NCBI RefSeq assembly: GCF_937890665.1
Contig: NZ_CALADU010000093.1
Coordinates: forward strand, 1-9,727
DNA: 9,727 nt
DNA from: an uncultured Subdoligranulum sp.
Lineage (GTDB): Bacteria > Bacillota_A > Clostridia > Oscillospirales > Ruminococcaceae
Direction: 5' to 3'
Under the pieces are notes generated by a model, which worked only from the letters and a program-made list of their open reading frames with translations, made no database searches and had not been told where the DNA came from. Below, piece by piece: positions 1-6,674 of the stretch; position 1 is the first letter of the stretch, and every line of letters begins with the position of its first letter. Both the position numbers and the translations under genes were made by a program.

Positions 1-53
1 CCTCGACCTCTGCGATGTGAACGCAGCGCTCTAACCAGCTGAGCTAATCATCC
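1..53 (-). tRNA. tRNA-Val (anticodon CAC), 5' part, cut by window edge
   Basis: Read on the minus strand from base 53, the sequence folds as the first two thirds of a tRNA. There is a seven-base acceptor strand GGATGAT, then TA, a D arm GCTC-AGCTGGTTA-GAGC, and an anticodon arm CTGCG-TTCACAT-CGCAG. A variable loop and the start of a T stem (GAGG) follow. The loop places CAC at positions 34-36, which reads GUG valine codons. The 3' T arm and acceptor lie outside the window, so the acceptor pairing cannot be checked. A consensus promoter lies about 20 bases upstream. Confidence 0.88.
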
Positions 54-74
54 ATAATGGGGTCAACGCCAAAT

Positions 75-103
75 ATTATACAGCATGTAAGCCGTTTTGT
101 CAA
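75..103 (-). promoter_or_regulatory. Consensus sigma-A promoter for tRNA-Val
   Basis: On the minus strand a perfect -35 (TTGACA, 103-98) is separated by 17 bases from a perfect -10 (TATAAT, 80-75). The predicted start of transcription is near 68, giving a short 5' leader to the tRNA at 53. Such a full consensus fits a stable-RNA gene. The promoter is flanked by inverted copies of AATGGGGT (56-63 and 103-110). Confidence 0.88.
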
Positions 104-130
104 CCCCATTTTGGGATATTTTTGGAAGGA

Positions 131-1285
131 TTACTTGCTCAACGCCTCAACCAGCGCATCCAACTGCGCACGGCTGGCATCGTTCAGCGCACTCTTGATG
201 CTGACCGTCTGCTCCAGAATGGTCAGGTTCTTGCTGTTTTCCAGCATTTTGCGCATCACACGGCCGGCAGTGGGCGCCCAAGTGCCATTCTCGATGATCG
301 CAACCGTGCGGTTCTGATAGTTGCGCTCGGTCAGATGCTCGATGAAGCAGCGGGTGAACGGGAAGACATCTCCGTTGTAGGAAGCCGCCGCCAGCACCAG
401 TTTGCTGTAACGGAACGCCTGCGCCACAGCCTCGGCCATATCGCAGCGAGCCAGATCCATCACCATGACATCTACGCCATTGGCACGCAGCTTCTCGCCC
501 AACTCCTCGGCGGCCTGCTTGGTGTGGCCATAGATAGAGCTGTAAGCCACCAGAACGCCCTCCGTCTCGGGGCGGTAGGAACTCCACGTATCATAGACAG
601 CCAGCACATCCGCCAACTGCTCTTTGTGCAGAACCGGGCCGTGCAAAGAGCAAACCGTCTCGATCTCCAAGCCGGCAGCCTTCTTCAGAACAGCCTGCAC
701 CTGCGTGCCGTACTTGCCCACAATGCCAATGTAGTAACGGCGTGCTTCGGGCAGCCATTCTTCGTCCACGTCCAAGGCACCGAACTTGCCGAAAGCGTCC
801 GCGCTGAACAATACCTTATCCGCGGCATCGTAGGTCATAATGACCTCCGGCCAGTGAACCATGGGCGCCGTGACAAAGTGCAGCGTGTGGGTTCCCAGTT
901 CCAGCGTATCCCCTTCCTTAACAATGAGGCAGCGGCTGGTAAAGTCGGTGTCGAAGAACTGCTGCATAATGGCCACCGCTTTGGCAGAGGCTACGATCTG
1001 GGTCTTGGGATAGGCCTGCGCAAAGGCAAACACAGAACCGGAATGGTCAGGTTCCATATGCTGCACAACCAAATAGTCCGGCGTGCGGCCGCCCAGAACC
1101 CCTGCAATGTTGGTCAACCAGGCATCGGTAAAGTGGGCATCGACAGAATCCATAACCGCCACTTTTTCGTCCTGAATGAGATAGGAATTGTATGCCATGC
1201 CGTTGGGCACTTTGTACTGCCCCTCGAACAGGTCTACGTCATGATCATTGACGCCTACGTACACAATATCTTTGGTGATTTCCAT
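131..1285 (-). CDS. fprA: Flavodiiron protein (A-type flavoprotein, O2/NO reductase)
   Basis: This 384-residue protein has the two-domain plan and usual length of class A flavodiiron proteins. These are cytoplasmic enzymes that reduce O2 to water (or NO to N2O) with electrons normally passed from rubredoxin. Residues 1-240 form a metallo-beta-lactamase-like domain. It carries the complete diiron ligand set: H76-x-E78-x-D80-H81 (HMEPDHSG), H144, D163 and H215 (SLHGPV). Residues 243-384 are a flavodoxin domain with the FMN phosphate loop SSIYGHT at 249-255. The ATG at 1285 has a GGGAGG site nine bases upstream. The gene has its own promoter and lies downstream of the rnf terminator, so it is probably expressed separately from Rnf, although the ferredoxin/NADH link makes the neighbourhood sensible. 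No rubredoxin or flavin-reductase extension is present here. Whether O2 or NO is the main substrate cannot be read from the sequence. Confidence 0.95.
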   Translation of the reverse strand: MEITKDIVYVGVNDHDVDLFEGQYKVPNGMAYNSYLIQDEKVAVMDSVDAHFTDAWLTNIAGVLGGRTPDYLVVQHMEPDHSGSVFAFAQAYPKTQIVASAKAVAIMQQFFDTDFTSRCLIVKEGDTLELGTHTLHFVTAPMVHWPEVIMTYDAADKVLFSADAFGKFGALDVDEEWLPEARRYYIGIVGKYGTQVQAVLKKAAGLEIETVCSLHGPVLHKEQLADVLAVYDTWSSYRPETEGVLVAYSSIYGHTKQAAEELGEKLRANGVDVMVMDLARCDMAEAVAQAFRYSKLVLAAASYNGDVFPFTRCFIEHLTERNYQNRTVAIIENGTWAPTAGRVMRKMLENSKNLTILEQTVSIKSALNDASRAQLDALVEALSK

Positions 1286-1332
1286 TGTGGTAAACCTCCC
1301 TGTACTTTGTTACAAATTTACCTACGGAGAAT

Positions 1333-1361
1333 AGTATAGCATAGTCGAGCCGATCTGTCCC
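1333..1361 (-). promoter_or_regulatory. Promoter of the flavodiiron gene
   Basis: On the minus strand, GGGACA (1361-1356, four of six matches to the -35 consensus) lies 17 bases from TATACT (1338-1333). The -10 is preceded by TGC, an extended -10. Transcription would start near 1326, leaving a leader of about 40 bases before the ATG at 1285. The promoter lies just past the rnf terminator, so the gene has independent transcription. Confidence 0.75.
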
Positions 1362-1391
1362 CTATTTTTTCAAAAAAATGCAAAGAAAATC

Positions 1392-1418
1392 AAAAAAATC
1401 CCCCGCCTTTCGGCGGGG
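1392..1418 (-). terminator. Intrinsic terminator of the rnf operon
   Basis: Read on the minus strand, CCCCGCC (1418-1412), tetraloop GAAA and GGCGGGG (1407-1401) form a perfect seven-pair GC stem. It is followed by GA and a run of seven T (1398-1392). It begins 18 bases after the rnfB stop codon, so it closes the operon before the fprA promoter. Confidence 0.93.
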
Positions 1419-1435
1419 AATCTTACGCAAAACGA

Positions 1436-2272
1436 TCAGTGCACTTCGGGGGCAGGAACCGGTGCGTCGATGGGACGCGGGGCACCTTCCACCCACTGGA
1501 TGGCCTTCTTGGGGCACTTGGTCACACAAGTACCACAGCCATTGCACTTGGTATAGTCGATAACGGCCACATTGTCCTTTAGGAAGATTGCCTGCTGCGG
1601 GCAGTTACGCACACACAAGCCACAGGCGATACAACCCACCTTGCAGGTCTTGTTGACCACAGCGCCTTTATCCTTGTTGGAGCACTTGACAGCGGGCTGC
1701 GGCGCAATGGGCTTCATCTGAATGACCTTGCGCGGGCAAACTGCCGTGCAGGCGGTACAACCGGTGCACTTGCTGCGGTCCACGACCGCCACCCCGTTGA
1801 CAACGTGGATGGCATCAAACTTACAGGCGCGGGTGCAATCCCCCAGTCCCAAGCAGCCGTAGGAGCAGGCGCTGGGGCCGCCAGCCACAGCCGCGGCTGC
1901 GGCGCAGGTCTGGATTCCCTTATAGTCAAACCGCTTGCCGCAGTTTTCGCCGCCGGCGCAAATCACCGTGGCACGCAGGCTGGGGCGGTCCGTTTCATCG
2001 GCACCCATGATGCGGTTGATGGCATCGGCGGTCTTGTCACCGCCGGGGGCACACTTGAAAGTCGGCGCGCCATCCTCTACGATAGCTTTGGCATAGTCGG
2101 CACAGCCGGCATATCCACAACCGCCGCAGTTGGCACCAGCCAAGCACTCGGTGATTTCCGCAATGCGCGGATCCTCGTACACAGCCATAAACTTGGAGGC
2201 CAGCACCAGAATAAAGCCGCCGATCAGGCCCAGCACCACCAGCACGACGATAGCAAATACGATCGGGTTCAT
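1436..2272 (-). CDS. rnfB: Rnf complex subunit B, multi-cluster ferredoxin-type subunit
   Basis: RnfB is the electron-entry subunit of the ferredoxin:NAD+ oxidoreductase and takes electrons from reduced ferredoxin. The start chosen gives 278 residues. A single N-terminal helix (about 4-26) anchors it. A four-iron domain follows with C43, C49, C52, C57 and C74. Next are C136/C140/C146/C150 (CLGLGDC region), then ferredoxin motifs at C169-C179, C214-C224 and C243-C253, each CxxCxxCxxxC, plus extra cysteines at 105, 111, 123, 197 and 210. The C-terminus is a proline-rich tail. Two in-frame ATGs exist (2281 and 2272). The second is preferred because the GGGG site at 2286-2283 is ten bases from it and almost touches the first, and because homologues start MN-hydrophobic. 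This is the last gene of the operon, 18 bases after rnfA. Confidence 0.96.
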   Translation of the reverse strand: MNPIVFAIVVLVVLGLIGGFILVLASKFMAVYEDPRIAEITECLAGANCGGCGYAGCADYAKAIVEDGAPTFKCAPGGDKTADAINRIMGADETDRPSLRATVICAGGENCGKRFDYKGIQTCAAAAAVAGGPSACSYGCLGLGDCTRACKFDAIHVVNGVAVVDRSKCTGCTACTAVCPRKVIQMKPIAPQPAVKCSNKDKGAVVNKTCKVGCIACGLCVRNCPQQAIFLKDNVAVIDYTKCNGCGTCVTKCPKKAIQWVEGAPRPIDAPVPAPEVH

Positions 2273-2282
2273 TCTATCCATT

Positions 2283-2286
2283 CCCC
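2283..2286 (-). promoter_or_regulatory. Ribosome site deciding the rnfB start
   Basis: The minus-strand sequence AAAGGGG (2289-2283) is too close to the ATG at 2281, with one intervening base. It is ten bases from the ATG at 2272, matching the spacing in rnfG, rnfE and rnfA. It therefore favours the inner start. Confidence 0.65.
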
Positions 2287-2290
2287 TTTC

Positions 2291-2932
2291 TTACAGAATC
2301 GCGTTGATGATGTTTTCCACCAGACCGCCAAAGCCCATGAAGCTGAGCGAGGTGATGGCCGCCGCGACCAGCGTAATGGGCAGGCCCTTAAAGCATTCCG
2401 GCGGGTTGGAGTTTTCGACACGCTGGCGCACACCGCAAAAAAGCAGCATCGCCACAAGGAAGCCCACACCGGCACCCGCTGCACAAACCAACGCTTCCGC
2501 AAAGGCAAGGCCAAAGCCAGCCTCCGCTACAACGGCGGAGTAGTCCTGCACGGCCAGAATGGTGACGCCCAGCACGCAGCAGTTGGTGGTGATCAGCGGC
2601 AGGTAAACGCCCAGCGACTGGTACAGAGCCGGAACGTAGCGCTTCAGGGTGATCTCGATGAGCTGAACCAAAACGGCAATGACCAAAATGAAGATGATGG
2701 TCTGCATGTAGCCGAGGTTAAACGCATCCAGCAGGAAGATCTGCAGCGGGAAGGTAACAGCCGTGGCGATAACCATGACCGCGATAACGGCCAAGCCCAT
2801 ACCCACAGAGGAGTCCAATTTCTTGGAAACGCCCAAGAAGGGGCAGATACCAAGGAACTGTACCAATACGTAGTTGTTAACCAGGATCATGCTGAAGAAG
2901 ATCGTGGCAAACGTTGCAATCTGAGAACTCAT
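2291..2932 (-). CDS. rnfA: Rnf complex subunit A, membrane subunit
   Basis: RnfA is an integral membrane subunit that pairs with the homologous RnfE in an inverted arrangement and passes electrons across the membrane. The 213 residues are of family length with about six hydrophobic segments. Conserved patches include NNYVLVQFLGICPFLGVS (about 19-36) and LPLITTNCCVLGV (about 111-123). C30 and C118 or C119 match the positions that, with two cysteines of RnfE, hold the intramembrane iron-sulfur centre in Rnf/Nqr structures. The ATG at 2932 overlaps the rnfE stop by four bases (ATGA), and the site AAAGGGGG inside the rnfE end is nine bases from it. This implies translational coupling. Confidence 0.97.
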   Translation of the reverse strand: MSSQIATFATIFFSMILVNNYVLVQFLGICPFLGVSKKLDSSVGMGLAVIAVMVIATAVTFPLQIFLLDAFNLGYMQTIIFILVIAVLVQLIEITLKRYVPALYQSLGVYLPLITTNCCVLGVTILAVQDYSAVVAEAGFGLAFAEALVCAAGAGVGFLVAMLLFCGVRQRVENSNPPECFKGLPITLVAAAITSLSFMGFGGLVENIINAIL

Positions 2933-3621
2933 TCTTCAGCGCCCCCTTTCTGTTCGGCCTTGGCGGCGTCGATCTGTTCCAACATCACATCGCCGCAGGT
3001 CTTACGTTCAATGGGCTTGTTGAGTTTGCGCTCCAGCCAGACACAACCGGCCATCAGGCAGCCGAACACGAAGAAACCACCGGGCGCCGAGTTCATGACC
3101 GTCATACGGTCCACACTCTCGGGGATGATGGTGATGCCCAGCCAAGTGCCACTGCCGATGATCTCACGAATGGAGGACATCAGCGTCATGGTCAGGATGT
3201 AGCCAATGCCCATGCCCAAGCCATCCAGCGCAGAATCCACCACGGTGTTCTTGCAGGCGAACATCTCGGCACGGCCAAGAATGATACAGTTAACGACGAT
3301 CAGCGCCAAGAAGACGCCCAAGGATTTGTACAGGTCCGGCACAAAGGCTTGCAGTACCATCTGGACCACCGTAACGAAGGTTGCGATGATGACAATGTAG
3401 CAAGGCAGATGCACCTTAGCGGGAATGGCTTTGCGCAGCGCGGAAATTACGATGTTGGAGCAAACCAACACGAAGGTCATGGACAGGCCCATGCCCACAG
3501 CGCCGGAAACGGTGGTGGTAACGGCCAGTGCGGAGCAGCAGCCCAGCACGAGGCGCAGAACGGGATTTTCGCGGATGATACCCGCGGTAAACACTTTCCA
3601 TTTGCTCGGTTTTTCAGCCAT
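2929..3621 (-). CDS. rnfE: Rnf complex subunit E, membrane subunit
   Basis: RnfE is the partner of RnfA in the membrane core of Rnf. At 230 residues it has about six hydrophobic segments. The family patches are ENPVLRLVLGCCSALAVTTT (about 18-37), with C28/C29, and SLGVFLALIVVNCIILGRAE (about 100-119), with C112. These cysteines are the expected RnfE contribution to the shared intramembrane iron-sulfur centre. The last 35 residues are charged (KLNKPIERKTC onward) and probably cytoplasmic. The ATG at 3621 lies two bases after the rnfG stop, with an AAAGGGGG site nine bases upstream inside rnfG. It overlaps rnfA by four bases. Assignment to rnfE rather than rnfA rests on order and on the ENPVL...LGRAE pattern. 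Confidence 0.96.
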   Translation of the reverse strand: MAEKPSKWKVFTAGIIRENPVLRLVLGCCSALAVTTTVSGAVGMGLSMTFVLVCSNIVISALRKAIPAKVHLPCYIVIIATFVTVVQMVLQAFVPDLYKSLGVFLALIVVNCIILGRAEMFACKNTVVDSALDGLGMGIGYILTMTLMSSIREIIGSGTWLGITIIPESVDRMTVMNSAPGGFFVFGCLMAGCVWLERKLNKPIERKTCGDVMLEQIDAAKAEQKGGAEE

Positions 3622-3623
3622 CG

Positions 3624-4199
3624 TTACATACCCCCTTTGATTTCGTTGGTATAGCAGTCGATGGCCGCGTTAACGGCAGAAAAGACCGCGTTGCTGGAAT
3701 AGGTAGCGCTGGCGACGCCGTCCACCGGGGAACCGCTGGAAACTGCCCCGCCGTTCCAGCCGATAAAGCCGGAGGTGAAGCTCTCATCGGCCACCTTGGA
3801 GCCAATGCCGGTGGTCTGGGTGGAGGCATCCACGCTGATGTTGGAGATGGCGCCGTTGGCGTCAAAGGCCACATAGACCGTGACATCCTTACCGGAGTAA
3901 CCGCTGGCTGCCGCTTTGACGGCTGCCGCGCCGGAGCTGGTAGTCACAGCACCTTGCACGTCGGGGGTGGTCAGGTTTGCCAGCTCGGTCATGTCCGCCT
4001 CACTGGTGCCTTCCGGCAGTACCGACAGATAGGAGGCCAACGTCTCCGCCTTGGTGTTTTCTTCGATGATGGGGGCGGTCACATCGTTCAGGACCGCCAG
4101 CAGGGCGCTGCACACGAGGCAGATGACTACCAGCACGATGACCGGCAGCACCAGTTCCTTAAAGGCGCTCTGTTTTTCCGGGGTCTGGTTGTTCGCCAT
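3624..4199 (-). CDS. rnfG: Rnf complex subunit G, FMN-carrying subunit
   Basis: RnfG carries a covalent FMN in an extracytoplasmic domain (PF04205-type) held by one N-terminal helix, here about residues 16-38. The protein is 191 residues, near the usual length. The fold is recognisable from TTGIGSKVADESFTSGFIG (about 129-147) and the flavinylation region D160-G-V-A-S-A-T166-Y-S-S. The normal ApbE target is D-x-x-S/T-G-A-T with FMN on the threonine. Here the two residues before AT are A-S instead of S-G, and T166 is kept, so flavinylation is still expected. No apbE lies in the window, so the transferase must be elsewhere. The ATG overlaps the rnfD stop by one base (TGATG), and GGAAGGGGG lies nine bases upstream. 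Confidence 0.95.
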   Translation of the reverse strand: MANNQTPEKQSAFKELVLPVIVLVVICLVCSALLAVLNDVTAPIIEENTKAETLASYLSVLPEGTSEADMTELANLTTPDVQGAVTTSSGAAAVKAAASGYSGKDVTVYVAFDANGAISNISVDASTQTTGIGSKVADESFTSGFIGWNGGAVSSGSPVDGVASATYSSNAVFSAVNAAIDCYTNEIKGGM

Positions 4200-5167
4200 C
4201 AGTCAGCACCCCCTTCCTTTTTCGCTTTGGCTTTTTTGGCTTTTTTGAAGCCCAGCGGCACCTGATGGCCCCAAGCATTGAACCAAGGCACCATCAAGTT
4301 GCCCAACAGGATGGCAAAGCTCATGCCTTCGTTCATGCTGGCGAAGTGACGGATCAAGAAAGTCACCAAGCCGATGAAGATACCGTAGTACAGCTTGCCT
4401 TTGGTGGTAAACGGGCAGGTGACATAGTCGGTAGCCATAAAGACAGCACCGAACAGCAGACCGCCTGCCATGCACTCCATCAGTGCCACATAGGGGTCAC
4501 CGGTGTAGAGCAGCGTCAGGATGTAGCAAGTCGCCACAATGCTGACCGGAATGGTAGCCTGAATGGTACCGGTGGCCAGCAAGATGGCAAAACCGGCCAG
4601 AATGGCGAGAACGCACGTTTCACCCAGCATACCGCCATGCAGGCCCATAAACATATCCATAAAGCTGACAGCCGACAGGTCCACCGAGGAAGACAGCGGC
4701 GTAGCGGAGGCCAGCGCGTCCACCGCCATATCGGGGTAGACGTAAGCCGTCATACGGGCGGTAAAGCCGAGGAACAGCACGATACGGCCAACCAATGCCG
4801 GGTTGGCAAAGTTGTAGCCGATACCGCCGAACAACTGCTTGACGATGATGATGGCCACAAAAGCGCCCACCACCGCGATCCACAGCGGCATGCCCACCGG
4901 CATATTGAGGGCAAGGATGATGCCCGTTACGACGGCGGACAGATCCCCCACCGTATTGGATTTGTGCATCAGCAGTTCATAAAGATACTCAAACGCCACG
5001 CAGGCAAAGGTGGTCACAACCACCTGCACCAACGCCTGCACACCGAAAATCAGAGCCGAAGCCAGCACACAGGGCATCAGGGCGATCACAACATTGCCCA
5101 TCAGGCCGCGGGTGGTGGAATGGTCCCGAATATGCGGCGAGGCGGTTACAAGCAAACGTTCTTCCAT
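4199..5167 (-). CDS. rnfD: Rnf complex subunit D, membrane flavin subunit
   Basis: RnfD is a polytopic NqrB/RnfD-family subunit with covalent FMN and probable riboflavin. It is thought to form much of the ion path. The 322 residues begin LLVTASPHIRDHSTTRGLM, a clear family start, and include GGIGYNFANPALVGR (114-128) and the flavinylation motif D150-A-L-A-S-A-T156-P-L. As in RnfG, the usual S-G before AT is A-S. A further family patch is FMATDYVTCPFTTKGK (around 240-256). The C-terminus is a lysine-rich cytoplasmic tail. Start ATG at 5167 is three bases after the rnfC stop, with AAAGGAGG ten bases upstream. This is the only rnf gene here with a canonical AGGAGG-type site. Confidence 0.96.
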   Translation of the reverse strand: MEERLLVTASPHIRDHSTTRGLMGNVVIALMPCVLASALIFGVQALVQVVVTTFACVAFEYLYELLMHKSNTVGDLSAVVTGIILALNMPVGMPLWIAVVGAFVAIIIVKQLFGGIGYNFANPALVGRIVLFLGFTARMTAYVYPDMAVDALASATPLSSSVDLSAVSFMDMFMGLHGGMLGETCVLAILAGFAILLATGTIQATIPVSIVATCYILTLLYTGDPYVALMECMAGGLLFGAVFMATDYVTCPFTTKGKLYYGIFIGLVTFLIRHFASMNEGMSFAILLGNLMVPWFNAWGHQVPLGFKKAKKAKAKKEGGAD

Positions 5168-5170
5168 TTG

Positions 5171-6508
5171 TTATTTGCCTCCTTTCCGCAGTTCACCCAT
5201 GTACCACGCCTTGGCCAGCGTCATGGTCTGGCTGACGGGCCGTTTGGCCGGGCAGGCATAGCTGCAGCTGCCGCAGGCCACACAAAGGTCGACACAGCGC
5301 GCCTTCAGGGCATCAAAGTCCTTATTGTTGAAGGCTTCCGCCACCACAACCGGCTCCAACCCCATGGGGCATGCGTCGATGCAGCGGCCGCAGCGGATGC
5401 AGGCGGACGCTTCGGGCAGATTGGCCGCTTTTTTGCTGAACAGCAGCAGGCCGTTGTTCTGTTTCAAAACGGGGAAATCCGCGCTGGGTGCCGCACCGCC
5501 CATCATGGGGCCGCCAAAGATGATCTTACCCAGCTCTACATCGGGCTTAATCCCGCCGCAGGCTTCGATCACATCCCGGTACAGCGTACCGATCGGCACT
5601 TCCACATTCTGGGGCTTGGCGATGGCATCGCCTTCCACCGTAACGCGCTTGGTGGTCAGCGGCATACCGGTCTTGAGGAACTTGCCCAAGGTGGACACAC
5701 TGGTCACGTTCATGATGATGCAGCCCACATCGGCAGGCAGACCCGCCTTACCGGAGGGGCCGACCTGCGGCACTTCCCGGCCAGTGCAGGTTTCCACCAG
5801 GGTCTTTTCAGCGCCCTGCGGGTAGCGCGTGGGCAGCGGTTTGACGCTGACACCGGGCATTTCCCGCACGAGGGAGCACATCAAATCGATGCATTCCGGC
5901 TTATTGCGCTCAATGCCGATGATGCAGTTGGGAATATTGCAGTACTTCATCACAGCGGCAATGCCCGAGATGATCGTATCGCTGCATTCCAGCATTTCGC
6001 GGCAGTCGGTGGTCAGATAAGGCTCGCACTCCGCCGCATTGATGAGCAGCGTGTCAACGGTATCGGCCGCCAACTTCACATGGGTCGGGAAACCCGCACC
6101 GCCAACACCTACCAGACCACAGGCCTGAATGGCTGCCAGCAAACTGGCTTTGTCGGTGACAGTGGGCGGCACGCAGGCCGGATCCACCGTCTGCTGCCCG
6201 TCGGTTTTGATGGCTACGGCGGTGGTCATTGCGCCGTTGACCATCCGCATCGGGGCCACGTCCTGCACGGTACCCGATACGCTGGAGTGGATGTTGGCAC
6301 TGACAAAGCCGCCTGCTTTGCCGATCAAAGTACCAACCATGACGGTGTCGCCCTTCTTGACGACGGGCTCTGCGGGTGCGCCGATGTGCATCGACATGGG
6401 AATGATGACATGCTCGGGAACCGGCATTTTAACGGTCGGCTGCCCGGCTGTCGCCTTCACATGCGGCACGCTTGCGCCTTTGGCGGAGCGTTTTAGGGAC
6501 TTGAACAA
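5171..6508 (-). CDS. rnfC: Rnf complex subunit C, NADH-side FMN/iron-sulfur subunit
   Basis: RnfC is the peripheral cytoplasmic subunit that hands electrons to NAD+. With the start chosen it has 445 residues. An N-terminal barrel-sandwich region contains VIIPMSMHIGAPAEP (34-48). A Rossmann-like NADH/FMN region carries GVGGAGFPTH (134-143) and INAAECEPYLTTD (156-168). A SLBB-type stretch lies at about 300-345. Two CxxCxxCxxxCP four-iron motifs sit at C370-C380 and C409-C419. The start is uncertain. ATGs at 6580 and 6529 have no ribosome site, whereas TTG at 6508 has GGGGG seven bases upstream, like the G-run sites of other genes in this operon, and gives the expected N-terminus MFKSLKR. The common GG-I/V-HPP start motif of many RnfC proteins is replaced by AKGASVPH. 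First gene of rnfCDGEAB. Confidence 0.94.
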   Translation of the reverse strand: MFKSLKRSAKGASVPHVKATAGQPTVKMPVPEHVIIPMSMHIGAPAEPVVKKGDTVMVGTLIGKAGGFVSANIHSSVSGTVQDVAPMRMVNGAMTTAVAIKTDGQQTVDPACVPPTVTDKASLLAAIQACGLVGVGGAGFPTHVKLAADTVDTLLINAAECEPYLTTDCREMLECSDTIISGIAAVMKYCNIPNCIIGIERNKPECIDLMCSLVREMPGVSVKPLPTRYPQGAEKTLVETCTGREVPQVGPSGKAGLPADVGCIIMNVTSVSTLGKFLKTGMPLTTKRVTVEGDAIAKPQNVEVPIGTLYRDVIEACGGIKPDVELGKIIFGGPMMGGAAPSADFPVLKQNNGLLLFSKKAANLPEASACIRCGRCIDACPMGLEPVVVAEAFNNKDFDALKARCVDLCVACGSCSYACPAKRPVSQTMTLAKAWYMGELRKGGK

Positions 6509-6515
6509 GCTATTT

Positions 6516-6520
6516 CCCCC
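6516..6520 (-). promoter_or_regulatory. G-run ribosome site deciding the rnfC start
   Basis: GGGGG on the minus strand, seven bases before TTG at 6508. It lies inside the reading frame if the ATG at 6529 is used, and that ATG has only a CAACAAAA stretch before it. The same kind of G-run site precedes rnfG, rnfE, rnfA and rnfB, which supports a TTG start. Confidence 0.6.
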
Positions 6521-6539
6521 ATTTCTCATTTTTGTTGTA

Positions 6540-6581
6540 CATGCAGTCGTTTCTTCTATTGGGAAACGCGCTCCCTGCATG
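6540..6581 (-). promoter_or_regulatory. Stem structure in the rnf 5' leader
   Basis: Downstream of the predicted rnf start (near 6594), minus-strand CATGCAG (6581-6575) can pair with CTGCATG (6546-6540), a perfect seven-base stem. Inside it, GGGA and TCCC (around 6575-6572 and 6564-6561) can form a competing small hairpin. It ends about 30 bases before the TTG start. It does not match a riboswitch class I recognise. It may stabilise the mRNA or affect initiation. Confidence 0.4.
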
Positions 6582-6600
6582 CCTACAAGTATACCTATTT

Positions 6601-6628
6601 ATTGTACCATTTTCCCAAAACAAGTCAA
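6601..6628 (-). promoter_or_regulatory. Promoter of the rnf operon
   Basis: On the minus strand TTGACT (6628-6623, five of six) is 16 bases from TACAAT (6606-6601, five of six), and the -10 is preceded by TGG (extended -10). Transcription should begin near 6594, giving a leader of about 85 bases to the TTG start. No other strong promoter was noticed in the tight rnf gene string. Confidence 0.82.
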
Positions 6629-6674
6629 GATTGACAGCCGAACTCCCGTCACATTTTATCCGAGAGGGCAATTT

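Noticed and set aside
104..120. Terminator after fprA
   Set aside because: Only a four-pair CCCA/TGGG hairpin can form, and there is no T run downstream on the minus strand.
1805..3202. Long plus-strand open frames opposite rnfB, rnfA and rnfE (also 122-1339 opposite fprA)
   Set aside because: They mirror strongly conserved genes, have low-complexity H/Q/N-rich products, and have no start signals.
4265..6496. A 743-codon open frame on the plus strand opposite rnfD and rnfC
   Set aside because: It is the antisense shadow of two certain genes in GC-rich DNA. Its translation is rich in H, Q, R and G with no domain, and it has no ribosome site.
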